Positions 18,244 through 27,344 are shown, counted from the stretch's first letter. The stretch is 64,000 bases of DNA from Alphaproteobacteria bacterium (GCA_022819985.1 JAJEGH010000028.1:124001-188000); one strand, 5' to 3'. A program made the numbers and translations. The notes: generated by a model not told the origin, from the letters alone.

Positions 18244-19082
18244 CAGGCCTCCTGACCGAGATACGCCCCGATCACGGTCTCGTCCTGCCGTACCGTTTCC
18301 GCGTCGCCCTCGGCGATTTTCTCCCCGTGATCGAGCACGACCACGCGATCGGAGATATCCATGACCACGCTCATATCGTGCTCGATCAGGATGATGGTCG
18401 TCTCCAGGTCGACATTGGCATCGACGACGACGCGGACCATGTCCTCCTTTTCCTGCCGGTTCATGCCCGCCATGGGCTCGTCCAGGATCAACAATCCGGG
18501 CTCCGCCGCCAGCGACCGTCCCAGTTCGACGCGTTTCTGCAGGCCGTAGGGCAGCGTATCGGCGGCCCGGCCGCGAAATTCCGTGAGGTTCAGAAATTCG
18601 ATGATTTCCTCGACTCTGCGGCGGTTCTCAAGCTCTTCGCGCCGCGCCGTGCCCCAGTGGATGCCGCCGGCGAAGAGGCCCGAGCGCATGTGGAGATGGC
18701 GGCCGACGAGGATATTCTCGATCACAGTCAGGCCGCGGAACAGCGCGAGGTTCTGAAACGTGCGCGCGATTCCCAGCGCCGCGACGGCCTGCGGCGAGAA
18801 GGCGGTCCGATCCCGTCCCTTGAAGAAAATGCGCCCGGACGTCGGCCGGTACAGGCCGCTGATCACGTTGGCCATCGATGTCTTGCCGGCGCCGTTGGGA
18901 CCGATGATGGACAGTATCTCCCCCGTCAGCACGTCGAACCCCACATCGATCAGGGCGCGAACGCCGCCGAACGAGAGAGAAATGGCCTCGGTCCGCAATA
19001 TCGGCGGCTCCGAATGCCGGCGAACCGATATCGCGTCCCGGCTCTCGCCGGCGTCGGCCTCGCCGGCCGGTGCGTTGTCCAA
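18243..19082 (-). CDS. ABC transporter ATP-binding protein, LivG type
   Basis: The ATPase core starts ILRTEAISLSFGGVRALIDV. Walker A is IGPNGAGKTSMANVISGLY, the signature region is TLPYGLQKRVELGRSLAAEP, and Walker B is LLILDEPMAGMN. The LivG-type insert and the end DAETVRQDETVIGAYLGQEA are present. There is no ATG near the expected start. The TTG at 19082 (after GAGCGGAG) gives 279 aa with an acidic 25-residue leader, and a GTG at 19139 is an alternative. The start is therefore uncertain; the domain itself is not. The 245 bp upstream to the next gene is non-coding. Confidence 0.85.
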   Translation of the reverse strand: MDNAPAGEADAGESRDAISVRRHSEPPILRTEAISLSFGGVRALIDVGFDVLTGEILSIIGPNGAGKTSMANVISGLYRPTSGRIFFKGRDRTAFSPQAVAALGIARTFQNLALFRGLTVIENILVGRHLHMRSGLFAGGIHWGTARREELENRRRVEEIIEFLNLTEFRGRAADTLPYGLQKRVELGRSLAAEPGLLILDEPMAGMNRQEKEDMVRVVVDANVDLETTIILIEHDMSVVMDISDRVVVLDHGEKIAEGDAETVRQDETVIGAYLGQEA

Positions 19083-19327
19083 ACTCCGCTCGGCATCGCT
19101 GTCCGCTTCCTCGTCCGCGCTCGTGCTGCCCGGCCTCACCGGACGGCAGCCGCTGGACGCGCCGGCGAAGCCGCTCTTCCGATGACGTTGCTCCCGATGA
19201 AAGTGCGCCGATCGTCGATTGCTGAAAAAATTGCCGTATTCCCCCGAAAAGCCTGCCGATATGCGCCTAGGGGTCCCGGCACCGGAGCGACCATCGCCCG
19301 TCTCCCGGGGCGTCTTCGCACCGCATC

Positions 19328-20026
19328 CTATTCCGCCGCGCTGCGTTCGTGCCGGGACAGTCCTTCCGCGATGAAGCCGACCGCCGCTTCCGTTGAGATC
19401 ACCGGTGCATAGCAGGTGTTGATCTGCTCCAGGGTCTGGTCGTGCAGCGGCTGTGTGCTGCCGCACGCATCGCCGACGACGACCGGCATGTAGCCCAGTT
19501 CGCGGGCGTGCCGTGTCGCCATCTCGATGCACCAATCGGTGTGGTATCCCGAGATCAGCAACGTCCGTGCGTGCCATTGATTGAGCCACCTGTTCACGGG
19601 CGTCCCCGTGAAGACGCTCCATCCAGGATAGACCAGGGTGATGTCGTCGGGCTCCATGATCGCCTTCACCTCGGGGACGAGATCGGCTTCCCAGTCCTTT
19701 TTCGCGCGGTCGCCCACATAGTCCTTGTTCCAGAAATGGTATTGCACTCGGTCCATTTCGTTGACCGGTTCGATCTCGCCGATGAAACGGTCGTAACGCA
19801 GCCAGAGGAACGGCATTCCGGCCCCGCGGGCGGCTTCGGCCAATCGCAATGTGTTGTACAGCGGGCCGCCCTGTTCGTTGGCGTCGACCCAGATCCGCTC
19901 ATGGGTCAGGCAGCCTTCCGGATTCAAAATGCTGTTCTGGGAATCGGTGTTCAGGAAGGCGACGTCGGAGGTCAGCAGGCAGGCGAAATCGAGCGGCTGC
20001 CATTGTTCGTGAAGTTCCGGAACCAT
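19328..20026 (-). CDS. Isochorismatase-family cysteine hydrolase
   Basis: A 232-aa paralogue of the hydrolase at 13291 (shared blocks: SGYHTDWCIEMATRHARELG, YMPVVVGDACGSTQPLHDQT, NTCYAPVISTEAAVGFIAEG). It keeps the motif-I Asp (FLNTDSQNSIL) and the Cys nucleophile (DWCIE), but like its sister it lacks an obvious motif-II Lys (LVYPGWSVFTGT). Such enzymes hydrolyse amide, imide or vinyl-ether bonds. It is first in the leftward transporter operon and divergent from the LysR gene, 127 bp away. Confidence 0.88.
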   Translation of the reverse strand: MVPELHEQWQPLDFACLLTSDVAFLNTDSQNSILNPEGCLTHERIWVDANEQGGPLYNTLRLAEAARGAGMPFLWLRYDRFIGEIEPVNEMDRVQYHFWNKDYVGDRAKKDWEADLVPEVKAIMEPDDITLVYPGWSVFTGTPVNRWLNQWHARTLLISGYHTDWCIEMATRHARELGYMPVVVGDACGSTQPLHDQTLEQINTCYAPVISTEAAVGFIAEGLSRHERSAAE

Positions 20027-20082
20027 GTTCCTACAGCCCCACCAGTTCGATTCGATGCCGTAACGGCAGGCGTTCGATTATG

Positions 20083-20096
20083 GATATCCGGATATC
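20083..20096. promoter_or_regulatory. 14-bp perfect palindrome in the LysR divergent region
   Basis: GATATCC followed by its exact mirror GGATATC sits in the 127-bp intergenic region between the divergent hydrolase and lysR-type genes. The surroundings are AT-richer than the genes. Position and symmetry suit an operator controlling both directions, as is common for LysR autoregulation. The sequence does not match one strict T-N11-A box, so the assignment is tentative. Confidence 0.5.
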
Positions 20097-20153
20097 TATT
20101 TGTCCAATGCAATTTAGTTCCGATTTCTAGCGAATTTCGTTATAGATCGACCC

Positions 20154-21110
20154 ATGAAACTGAGCCATTTCCGCTATTTCGCCGCCGTTGCCGAGGAGAT
20201 GAGCTTCTCCCGCGCCGGGGAGAGACTGCGTATCAGCCAGTCCGCCCTCTCCCGTCAGGTCCAGCTGATGGAGGAAGACCTCGGGGTTCTCCTCTTCGAT
20301 CGCATCGGGCGGCGCATCGAACTGACGGCAGCGGGGCGGGATCTCCTCAGCCGGAGCAAAGCCATCCTGAACGATGTGGATGCCTTGGGTCTGCGCGCGA
20401 AGGCGCTCGCCAAGGGCTCCAGAGGCGTATTGCGGATCGGCGCAACGCCGCAGACGATGGAAAGCGTGGTAGCGCGCTTTCTGGCGAAATTCCGCCAGCG
20501 GTCTCCGGACATCGAAATCAAGCTGGTGGAGGACGGCTCGGCGCGGCTGAGCCAGCGCCTCGAAAGCGGCGATCTGGAACTGGCGATTGCCGGCCTGCCG
20601 TCGAACTCCGCGCTCGAAGGCAGGCCTTTACTGCCGCTGGGTCTCTTGGCGGTGGTGCCGACCGGGAGTCGCTTCGCAGGATGCTCGAGAGTGGAAATCC
20701 GGGACTTGGCATCGGAAACGATGCTGCTGCTGAAGCCCCAATTCATGACGCGGCGGATTTTCGACGGCGTTTGTCAGGTCGCAAACATCAACCCGCACAT
20801 TCTGATAGAAAGCGACAGTCCCCATTGCCTGCTCGCCCTGGTCAGGTCGCAGCAGGGAATCGCCGTCGTCCCCTCAACGGTTCTGCTTGGAGGGCTCGAG
20901 GACAGCGCAATTCCGATCTGCCACGGCGATCGCCTGCTCGGCTTCAACATGTCGGTCCTGTGGGATCCGAGACGATCCGTGTCCCCGGCGATGAACGTCT
21001 TCATCGAAGAGCTTTGCGCGGCGACGAGAAGCGATTATCCCGGCAGTTCGTTCAAATTACCGGACATGGATATGACCGTTTCCCGGTTCGATCAGACCGC
21101 CGCGCGATAG
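20154..21110 (+). CDS. LysR family transcriptional regulator
   Basis: A 318-aa regulator. The N-terminal winged HTH is MKLSHFRYFAAVAEEMSFSR, AGERLRISQSALSRQVQLME and EDLGVLLFDRIGRRIELTAA, followed by a periplasmic-binding-like effector domain (RGVLRIGATPQTMESVVARF, ELAIAGLPSN). Full family length. It is divergent from the hydrolase/Liv-type transporter/CoA-transferase operon, which is its probable target, with the transported compound or a metabolite as inducer. Confidence 0.93.
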   Translation: MKLSHFRYFAAVAEEMSFSRAGERLRISQSALSRQVQLMEEDLGVLLFDRIGRRIELTAAGRDLLSRSKAILNDVDALGLRAKALAKGSRGVLRIGATPQTMESVVARFLAKFRQRSPDIEIKLVEDGSARLSQRLESGDLELAIAGLPSNSALEGRPLLPLGLLAVVPTGSRFAGCSRVEIRDLASETMLLLKPQFMTRRIFDGVCQVANINPHILIESDSPHCLLALVRSQQGIAVVPSTVLLGGLEDSAIPICHGDRLLGFNMSVLWDPRRSVSPAMNVFIEELCAATRSDYPGSSFKLPDMDMTVSRFDQTAAR

Positions 21111-21358
21111 GTGCCGAGGGCAGGCGGCAACGGAGCAATTGCGCCGCAATCCGGGAAACCCCTGCGAGCTCCGCGTCGTCCCGGGGCTCTACTGGCACCG
21201 CATCACCGAAGAGTTCGGCGAAAGGTTCTTCGAGGATAGCTGAAAGGTTGCGCCCGAAGCCTCGGCTCCTGCACCGCCCTTGGGGACACCACCGATTCGA
21301 GGGGCATCCCGGACGTCTTCCTTCTGCGACGAGGCACTCCGGTGCGAGGCTTCAACGC

Positions 21359-21541
21359 CTACCCGGCGGCGTTCGCGATCCTTCTGGCGATACGGTTGGC
21401 GGCAGACTTGAGCAGGTCGTCGGCGAGATGGGCGTAACGGGCGGTCATGTGCAAGTTGGCGTGGTCCAGCAACATGTCGATCACCGGCAGCCCCTTGCTG
21501 ACCAGCAGGCCGCCGCTGGTGTATGAGTGCTGTAGATCGTG
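21359..21541 (-). pseudogene. C-terminal fragment of a tyrosine-type integrase
   Basis: The minus strand reads TPHDLQHSYTSGGLLVSKGL, PVIDMLLDHANLHMTARYAH and LADDLLKSAANRIARRI. This is the catalytic end of a phage/island integrase: the first His of the box is in HDLQHS (Gln in place of the usual Arg), then H in LLDHAN, and the nucleophile Tyr in TARYAHL. Upstream of TPHD the frame hits a stop, so about 300 N-terminal residues are missing. It is the same kind of protein, on the same strand, as the broken integrase at 31464-32371, which lacks exactly this part. Confidence 0.75.
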
Positions 21542-22088
21542 AGGTGTTCAATTGGCGGTCCGGGATCCGGACAGGCAGTTAGCCGGGGATGCTCCAAATT
21601 CCGATTACGAAATCATGGAATGCCATCCCTCTTCGGAAGAATGAATTCAGCCGCTTACGACGCGATGACGGGTGCCCGCGCTTGTTTCGGCGGATATAGC
21701 AATAAAATCGAGGAATTTCACAGGATTAGGCGGGCCCCTGTCAGAGCGGAACGCTCCGGTCACCATGACGAGGCATTTTGGTGAAATTCCCCGGCGAGCT
21801 GGGTCCAATCTCAGCATTGGGGTTCGATGAGCATATCGTCGACACAGCGAATGAAGATGCGCTTCGAGATATCCCGGCGTTCCGGCCGTTTTCAAACGAG
21901 CGATTTGACAGGTGGCCTACTGATCGAATTCATCGGAGAAGGGAAGGTGAGGGCGTGTAAGGTGCCTTTTCTCGGCGGCGGGTCGTTTGGACTCCTATCG
22001 TCGCTGAGCCTGTTTCGTGCACGGATGGGTCAATCTTTGCATACCCCTAAACGATTGGGGCGCCGAACGAAGAATGAAAGGGACCGAC
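21542..22088. other. No supported gene upstream of the FAH gene
   Basis: About 550 bp; short frames on both strands have no recognisable family or ribosome site. With the 21111-21358 stretch it flanks the integrase fragment and is probably island-boundary debris. The last 100 bp must contain the promoter of the gene at 22089, but I see no convincing -35/-10 pair. Confidence 0.4.
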
Positions 22089-22919
22089 ATGAAACTGGCG
22101 AGCTTCAGGTACGGGAACCGCGCGACCTATGGTGCGGTTACAGGCGATGAACTGATAGGAGCGCCCGCTGGTTTGCTCGGTGACTGTCCGACGCTTGCCG
22201 ACTGCATCGCCGCCGGGCGAACCGGCGAGATTGCGGCTGGCGACGGCATAGCGGCGTCCGATACTTCGTGGCTGCCGCCGATTCCCGCGCCGGCGCGTAT
22301 CCTGTGCATCGGCATCAACTACCGGCTCCATGTCGAGGAGACGGGGCGCAATCTGCCCGACCATCCTGCCGTGTTTCTGAAGCTGCCGGACGCGCTGGTG
22401 GGCCACGAAGCGCCGATCCGGCGGCCGAAGGCGTCGCCGCATTTCGACTATGAGGGCGAGCTGGCGCTGGTCGTCGGCAAGGCGGGGCGGAACATCGCGC
22501 CGGAGGCCGCGATGGACCATGTGTTCGGCTGGTCGTGCTTCAACGACGGCTCGATCCGGGACTTCCAGAAGCACAGCGTGACCGCGGGCAAGAACTTCAC
22601 CGCCACGGGGAGCTTCGGACCCTGGGTCGTGCCGCGCGCCGAGGCGCCGCCGCCCGAGGACATGATCCTGGAGACGCGGGTCAACGGAAATGCGGTTCAG
22701 CGGTCCGGCGTCGACATGCTGATTTTCGATATCCCCGCAATCGTTTCCTACCTCTCGACCTTCACGACTCTCGAACCGGGCGACGTGATCGCCACCGGCA
22801 CGCCCTCAGGCGTCGGCGCCCGGCGCGACCCGCCGCTCTGGCTGAAGCCGGGCGACCGGGTTGAGGTCGAGATTTCGGGAATCGGGTGTCTCGGCAATCC
22901 GGTCGAGGATGGCGAATAG
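22089..22919 (+). CDS. Fumarylacetoacetate hydrolase family protein
   Basis: A 276-aa protein, MKLASFRYGNRATYGAVTGD, with the FAH fold: ILCIGINYRLHVEETGRNLP, the metal ligands in HFDYEGELALVVGKAG, FNDGSIRDFQKHS, TAGKNFTATGSFGPWVV and DVIATGTPSGVGARRDPPLW. Likely a 2-oxo-acid hydratase, decarboxylase or fumarylpyruvate-type hydrolase. The ATG at 22089 follows GAAAGGGA; a more distal in-frame ATG adds an implausible leader. It converges with a GST gene, and the adjacent enzymes (GST, flavin hydroxylase, VOC dioxygenase) are what a ring-cleavage route would need. Confidence 0.9.
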   Translation: MKLASFRYGNRATYGAVTGDELIGAPAGLLGDCPTLADCIAAGRTGEIAAGDGIAASDTSWLPPIPAPARILCIGINYRLHVEETGRNLPDHPAVFLKLPDALVGHEAPIRRPKASPHFDYEGELALVVGKAGRNIAPEAAMDHVFGWSCFNDGSIRDFQKHSVTAGKNFTATGSFGPWVVPRAEAPPPEDMILETRVNGNAVQRSGVDMLIFDIPAIVSYLSTFTTLEPGDVIATGTPSGVGARRDPPLWLKPGDRVEVEISGIGCLGNPVEDGE

Positions 22920-22934
22920 GCGTTCCCGAACCGA

Positions 22935-23714
22935 TCAGGCGATCCCGGACAGTTTCGGGAGGGCCGCGCGGCCGCGTTCGCGCATGGCGGCCTCGCGAGG
23001 CCGGTCGCGCTGCGCTTCGGCGGTCGCACGGTAGGAAGCCCGCGCCGTGACCCGCGCCCACCACCTGTCGAGTGCGGGGCGTTCGGCGAGCCAGAGGCCG
23101 CCCAGCTGGTGCAGACGTTCGACGAAGGGAATTATGGCGGCGTCGGCCAGCGACCGGCGGGGGCCGGCGAGCCACTTGCTCCGCTGCACGGCGGTCTCGA
23201 TCGCCGCGACCATGCCGGCCAGCCGTTTTGCAGCCGGCACGACCTCGGGCGCGTCGAGGCCCCGTTCGACGACGCTGATCCGGTGGGCGCGCCGGGCCGG
23301 GTCCGGTATGGCGTCGTAATAGGCCTGCAAGTCCTCCGGCGATTTCTCCAGCACCTTATGGCGGACGAAGATGGCGTAGGTCAGGGCACCCAGCGCTGGC
23401 AGATAGCCCTCGTCGGCGCGCTTCATCCACAGATTGGCGTCGGCGCGGTCGCCGGCCGTTTCCGGCATCAGGTCGGGGCCGGAAAAGGCGTCGTCGAGAT
23501 AGCGCATGATGACGCTCGATTCGACCAATACCCGCCCGTCATGCACCAGCGTCGGCACCACGCCTTGCGGATTCAGTGCGCGATAGGCCGGGGTATTGAG
23601 TTCCCCGGCGTCGCGGTCGAGCACCCGGGAAACGTAGCCGACCCCTTTCTCCTCGGCGGCGAGGCGCGCTTTCAGACCGCAGGTCGCCGTCGGGAAATAG
23701 TAGAGTTCGAGCAT
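22935..23714 (-). CDS. Glutathione S-transferase family protein
   Basis: A 259-aa protein. The thioredoxin-like N-domain is MLELYYFPTATCGLKARLAA with Cys12 at the position of the activating residue, the cis-Pro loop NPQGVVPTLV, and the glutathione-binding Glu-Ser in VLVESSVIMRYLDD. A helical C-domain contains SLADAAIIPFVERL. In aromatic pathways such proteins isomerise maleyl-type products with glutathione or dehalogenate hydroquinones. It is the last gene of the VOC-hydroxylase-GST unit (27-bp gap). Exact reaction is unknown. Confidence 0.88.
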   Translation of the reverse strand: MLELYYFPTATCGLKARLAAEEKGVGYVSRVLDRDAGELNTPAYRALNPQGVVPTLVHDGRVLVESSVIMRYLDDAFSGPDLMPETAGDRADANLWMKRADEGYLPALGALTYAIFVRHKVLEKSPEDLQAYYDAIPDPARRAHRISVVERGLDAPEVVPAAKRLAGMVAAIETAVQRSKWLAGPRRSLADAAIIPFVERLHQLGGLWLAERPALDRWWARVTARASYRATAEAQRDRPREAAMRERGRAALPKLSGIA

Positions 23715-23741
23715 CTTGGTGCCTTTCGAATGACGCGCTTG

Positions 23742-25388
23742 TCACGGCGCGGAATGACCGGTGACCGTTGCGAGGATGCGGGACGGATCCGGCGGGATCG
23801 CATCGCCGCGCCACGCGACATGCCCGTCCGGGCGCACCAGAACGAAGCGGGTTTCGTACAAGTCTGCGATCCCGGTGTCGGCAATCGTCTCAATGCTCAA
23901 GGGGATGCGCGCTCCGGCTGCCGCTTCGGCCATCGCCGCGCACGCGCCGGCGTCGCGGTCGAAATCCAGCAGCACGAAACCGCGCCCGAACAGGTCGAGC
24001 GTCGAGCGTCCCGGAGACAGCCAGGCATGCGGCGCCCTGGAGCCCGGCCGTGACGTCGGCCGGTAAAACTGCGGATCGTCTTCCGTCGCCGGCGTGCCGT
24101 CGGGTATGCACACGGGCGAGCCTTCGTAGCGATAGCCGAGATGGATGCCGGCCGCCGCGAAATGCTTGCGCCCGGCCTCGAGCCGAAGGGCGATCTCCTC
24201 GCGGATTTTCCTGCCCTCCTCCCCCGGCTCCTCGGCCTCGCTGCCGAGCCGGAGGGCGGGAAGGATCTCGGTGTAGTTGTCCGCCGCCTCTATGGAATTG
24301 CGGATACCGATCGGCCGGCGTTCCGCCTCGTAGGAGGCAGGGAGTCCCGGTCCGCCCCAACCTGCATAAAGTGCGGCCAGTTTCCATCCGATATCGACAG
24401 CGTCGGAAATGCCGGTATTCATGCCGAAGCCCCCTGTCGGCACGAACAGATGCGCCGCGTCGCCGGCCAGGAAAATCCTGTCGGCGCCGTAGGACCCGGC
24501 GACGAGCTGGTGCGCCGTCCAAGGCTGTACGGAGACGATCTCGCAATGGAGCGGTCGCCCGAATGCCGCCGCAATTGCCGCTCGCGGGTCGATGTTCGTC
24601 GCATCCTGGCCGGGCCGCAGCGCGAGCTGGAAAGTGAAGTGTTCCTTGCCGTCGATGGCGATGAAGCAGCCGCTCGATTCCGCATTCATAGCCCAGTGCA
24701 GCGACGACGGCCCGCTGCCGTGCAGGCGGTGAAAGTCCGGCGCTCGGAAATAGATCCCCAGGAAACGGCCGAGCTGCCCCTGTCCTTGCAATTCGATCCC
24801 CAGCTTCCGCCGGACGATGCTTTTCGCTCCGTCGCAGGCGACGAGGAAATCGGCGCACAGGCTCTCTCTCGCGCCGGTTTCGGTATTCTCGACGGTCGCG
24901 GCGACGCCGCGCTTTTTCTGCTCGAATTCGGCGAGGCGCCATCCGAACCGCACGTCGACGTCCGGAAGTTTCCCGGCGAATTCGAGGAGCACCGGTTCGA
25001 AGTGGTTTTGGCCGATCGACGTCTTGAAATACGGCGACTGGGCAACGCTGGGAAACTCCCGCAGCACCCGTTCCGTCGGGTCGAGCGCCCGGTTGAAGGT
25101 GGGAAAGGAGAAACGGAAAAACTCGCCGCCGCAGACCCTGGTGGCGAAGATGTACTCGATCGGATAGTCGCCATGCAGGGCCACCGCGATGGCCCGGTCG
25201 GCGATGCCCCACCGGCGCAGATGTTCCATCGTTCTTGCGCCGACGACATTGGCCCGCGGATGCCGGTTGGTGACGGGGTTCTGCTCGATCAGCCGGCAGG
25301 GCACCCCGCGCCAGCCCAGTTCGCAGGCGGCGGCCAGTCCGACCGGTCCGCCACCGACGACGAGAACGGGGACATGGTCTGTAGGCAT
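23742..25388 (-). CDS. FAD-dependent aromatic monooxygenase (phenol hydroxylase/MhpA/TfdB type)
   Basis: A 548-aa flavoprotein. The dinucleotide fold VPVLVVGGGPVGLAAACELG is at the N-terminus, the DG motif in FLVACDGAKSIVRRKLGI, and the second FAD motif in RIFLAGDAAHLFVPTGGFGM with NTGISDAVDIGWKLAALYAG. A C-terminal thioredoxin-like domain (FVLLDFDRDAG to FVLVRPDGHVAWRGD) is typical of phenol hydroxylases. It uses NAD(P)H and O2 to hydroxylate an aromatic ring. The ATG at 25388 is 2 bp after the VOC stop, so it is tightly coupled to a likely ring-cleaving partner. Confidence 0.92.
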   Translation of the reverse strand: MPTDHVPVLVVGGGPVGLAAACELGWRGVPCRLIEQNPVTNRHPRANVVGARTMEHLRRWGIADRAIAVALHGDYPIEYIFATRVCGGEFFRFSFPTFNRALDPTERVLREFPSVAQSPYFKTSIGQNHFEPVLLEFAGKLPDVDVRFGWRLAEFEQKKRGVAATVENTETGARESLCADFLVACDGAKSIVRRKLGIELQGQGQLGRFLGIYFRAPDFHRLHGSGPSSLHWAMNAESSGCFIAIDGKEHFTFQLALRPGQDATNIDPRAAIAAAFGRPLHCEIVSVQPWTAHQLVAGSYGADRIFLAGDAAHLFVPTGGFGMNTGISDAVDIGWKLAALYAGWGGPGLPASYEAERRPIGIRNSIEAADNYTEILPALRLGSEAEEPGEEGRKIREEIALRLEAGRKHFAAAGIHLGYRYEGSPVCIPDGTPATEDDPQFYRPTSRPGSRAPHAWLSPGRSTLDLFGRGFVLLDFDRDAGACAAMAEAAAGARIPLSIETIADTGIADLYETRFVLVRPDGHVAWRGDAIPPDPSRILATVTGHSAP

Positions 25389-25390
25389 CG

Positions 25391-25912
25391 CTAGCCGGTT
25401 TCCCGGTCGCGCCCTTCCGACCACTCAGCCCAGAGTTGTTCGATGTCGAGCGGCCAGCCGATCGGGTTTTCCTCGAACGGCGGATCGAAATGGTCGATCG
25501 CCTCCACCGCCTCCTTCATCGTGCCGTAGGTTTCCGACCACAGCTCGACGAGATTGCCGTCCGGGTCGCGAATGTAGATGCCGGTTCCGACGCGATGGTC
25601 GATGGCCTTTTCGAATATCAGCCGGCCGGCGGTTCTGGCCCGGTCGTAAATGCGCAAGGATTCGTCGAGCGATCCCGTATCGACGGAGATGTGGTAAAGG
25701 CCGACCTGCGGACGGTTCGCCGGATTGAAGTCGGGCGGCGCCTGAACCAGCGCCATGTCGTGATGGCGCTCGCCGAAGGTCATCCCGGCGAATCGGCCGG
25801 GCGCCATGGCCCTGACCTTCATGCCCAGTATGTCTTCGTACCATGCAATGGAGTCGTCCACGTCCGCGCAGTAAAGCGCGATATGGGTGATGAATTTCAT
25901 GTGGCCGGCCAT
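25391..25912 (-). CDS. VOC family protein, probable extradiol-type dioxygenase
   Basis: A 173-aa single vicinal-oxygen-chelate domain. Metal ligands are visible as His in KFITHIALYCADVDDSIAWY, His in GLYHISVDTGSLDESL and Glu in DPDGNLVELWSETYG. The ATG at 25912 follows GAGGAGAAG; the frame is open for 37 more codons with no signal. It is first gene of the VOC-flavin hydroxylase-GST operon, suggesting hydroxylation followed by ring opening and isomerisation. VOC proteins can also be isomerases or resistance proteins, so the dioxygenase role is inferred from context. Confidence 0.82.
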   Translation of the reverse strand: MAGHMKFITHIALYCADVDDSIAWYEDILGMKVRAMAPGRFAGMTFGERHHDMALVQAPPDFNPANRPQVGLYHISVDTGSLDESLRIYDRARTAGRLIFEKAIDHRVGTGIYIRDPDGNLVELWSETYGTMKEAVEAIDHFDPPFEENPIGWPLDIEQLWAEWSEGRDRETG

Positions 25913-25962
25913 GGCGGCTTCTCCTCTGCCGGAAAGCGTGCAAATGCTCCCATGCTGCACAT

Positions 25963-25975
25963 AAGTTGGCAACTT
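25963..25975. promoter_or_regulatory. 13-bp palindrome upstream of the VOC operon
   Basis: AAGTTG-G-CAACTT, a perfect dyad around one central base, 51 bp upstream of the VOC start within the 330-bp divergent gap 25913-26242 between the VOC and TRAP operons. Size and symmetry resemble MarR- or TetR-type sites; no such regulator is encoded in the window. The rest of the gap shows no gene. Confidence 0.45.
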
Positions 25976-26242
25976 TGGACTTGCCGCCTTCGGACAGGCA
26001 ATCCTAGGGTAGTGCCGACACATCGCGCATGCAGGTTTCTAACTCAAACCGGCATGCGAGGGGCGGTCGCGACTGGCAAGGAACGGAGCGGCCGGGCCGG
26101 CCGGGCGGACGCCGCCGCAAACCGGCGGTCCGGAGGCGCCCGATCGGAATGCCGCCTGCGCCCGGATGCCCGTCCGGCAATCGCGCGACAGGCCGCCGTT
26201 CGCGGCGAACATCGAAATCAGAATTACCGGGGAGGGAAGCAC

Positions 26243-27277
26243 ATGAAACGCAGAACGCCACTCTACGCCGCGCTCGCGACGATGCTGTTCGTCGCGCCCG
26301 CACAGGCCAAGACCGAACTCCTGTTCAACCTGTTCATCCCGCGGGTCCACCATTTCTACAAGGATCACCTCGTTCCCTGGGCGGCGGCGGTCGAAAAGGA
26401 ATCCGGCGGGCGGCTGACGATCAAGTTCACCGCCTCCTCGCTGGGGCCGATCCCGCGCCAGTTCGATTTGGCGCGCACCGGCGTCGCCGACATCGCGATC
26501 GCCCAGCATGTTTTCAACGCCAGGCGGTTCGTCCTGCCCACCATCGCCGATCTCCCCTTTGCCGGGCTGAGTTCCGAAGCGGCGTCCGTCGCGCTCTGGA
26601 AGACGCACGGGAAATATTTCGCGAAGGCCAACGAGCACAAGGGCGTCAGGTTGCTCGCCTATATCGTGATCGGCCCCTCGCATCTGTGGACCATCGACAA
26701 GCCGGTTCGCACGCTGGCGGATTCGAAGGGTATGAAAATCCGCGCCGCCGCCCGCTATGCGAAGAATGTCGTCGACGGGCTCGGGGGTGTCCTGATCGCC
26801 AAGCCGGGGCCGGTCGCCTATGAGCTGATCTCGAAGGGGGCGGTCGACGCCACGGCCTTCAACATCGCCGACATCTACAATTTCCGCATCTCCAAGTTCC
26901 TCAAGAACGTGACCGTGTTCCCGGGCGGCCTCTACGCCGCCTCGTTCAGCATGGTCATGAACCAGGCCAAGTGGGACGGCCTGTCGAAGGAGGACCGGGC
27001 GGCGCTGATGCGCGCGTCGGGCGAGCATATGGCTCGCCTGTCGGGAAACTGGGACGAAGCCGACAGGAAGGCCTGGGGCAGGATCAAGAAATCGGGCGTT
27101 AACATCATCTTCGCCAGCGACAACCTGATCGGCGAATTGAAAGCGAAATTCGCGCCGCTCGAGCAGCAGTGGGTCGAGATGGCGAACAAGCGTGGCGTGG
27201 ATGGCGCCGCGGCGCTCGCCTTCTACAAGAAGACCATTGCCGAGGAGGCGGCGAAAAGCTGGCGGCCGACGCCCTGA
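26243..27277 (+). CDS. dctP: TRAP transporter substrate-binding protein, DctP family
   Basis: A 344-aa periplasmic protein. The signal peptide is MKRRTPLYAALATMLFVAPA, cleaved near QAKTE. The DctP fold follows with FKDHLVPWAAAVEKESGGRL-like text and the conserved ligand-binding arginine region KGMKIRAAARYAKNVVDGLG. The ATG at 26243 follows GGGGAGGGA. It captures an organic acid for the DctQ/DctM channel encoded next. A stem-loop follows the stop. Confidence 0.92.
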   Translation: MKRRTPLYAALATMLFVAPAQAKTELLFNLFIPRVHHFYKDHLVPWAAAVEKESGGRLTIKFTASSLGPIPRQFDLARTGVADIAIAQHVFNARRFVLPTIADLPFAGLSSEAASVALWKTHGKYFAKANEHKGVRLLAYIVIGPSHLWTIDKPVRTLADSKGMKIRAAARYAKNVVDGLGGVLIAKPGPVAYELISKGAVDATAFNIADIYNFRISKFLKNVTVFPGGLYAASFSMVMNQAKWDGLSKEDRAALMRASGEHMARLSGNWDEADRKAWGRIKKSGVNIIFASDNLIGELKAKFAPLEQQWVEMANKRGVDGAAALAFYKKTIAEEAAKSWRPTP

Positions 27278-27285
27278 TCCGGCCG

Positions 27286-27318
27286 GCGCCCGGTTCGCGT
27301 GAATCGGGCGCAACTTTT
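27286..27318 (+). terminator. Stem-loop after dctP, partial terminator or mRNA stabiliser
   Basis: GCGCCCGGTTC (27286-27296), loop GCGT, then GAATCGGGCGC (27301-27311): 11 pairs with one G-U wobble, followed by AACTTTT. It lies between the binding-protein gene and the membrane genes, where it would keep dctP mRNA in excess over dctQM. Confidence 0.6.
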
Positions 27319-27344
27319 CCGCCGGCTCCGAATGTTCTCGTCGC

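Noticed and set aside
16333-18255. A 640-codon plus-strand frame over the Liv-type permease genes
   Set aside because: Low-complexity polar translation and no ribosome site; the minus strand encodes canonical LivM- and LivH-type permeases.
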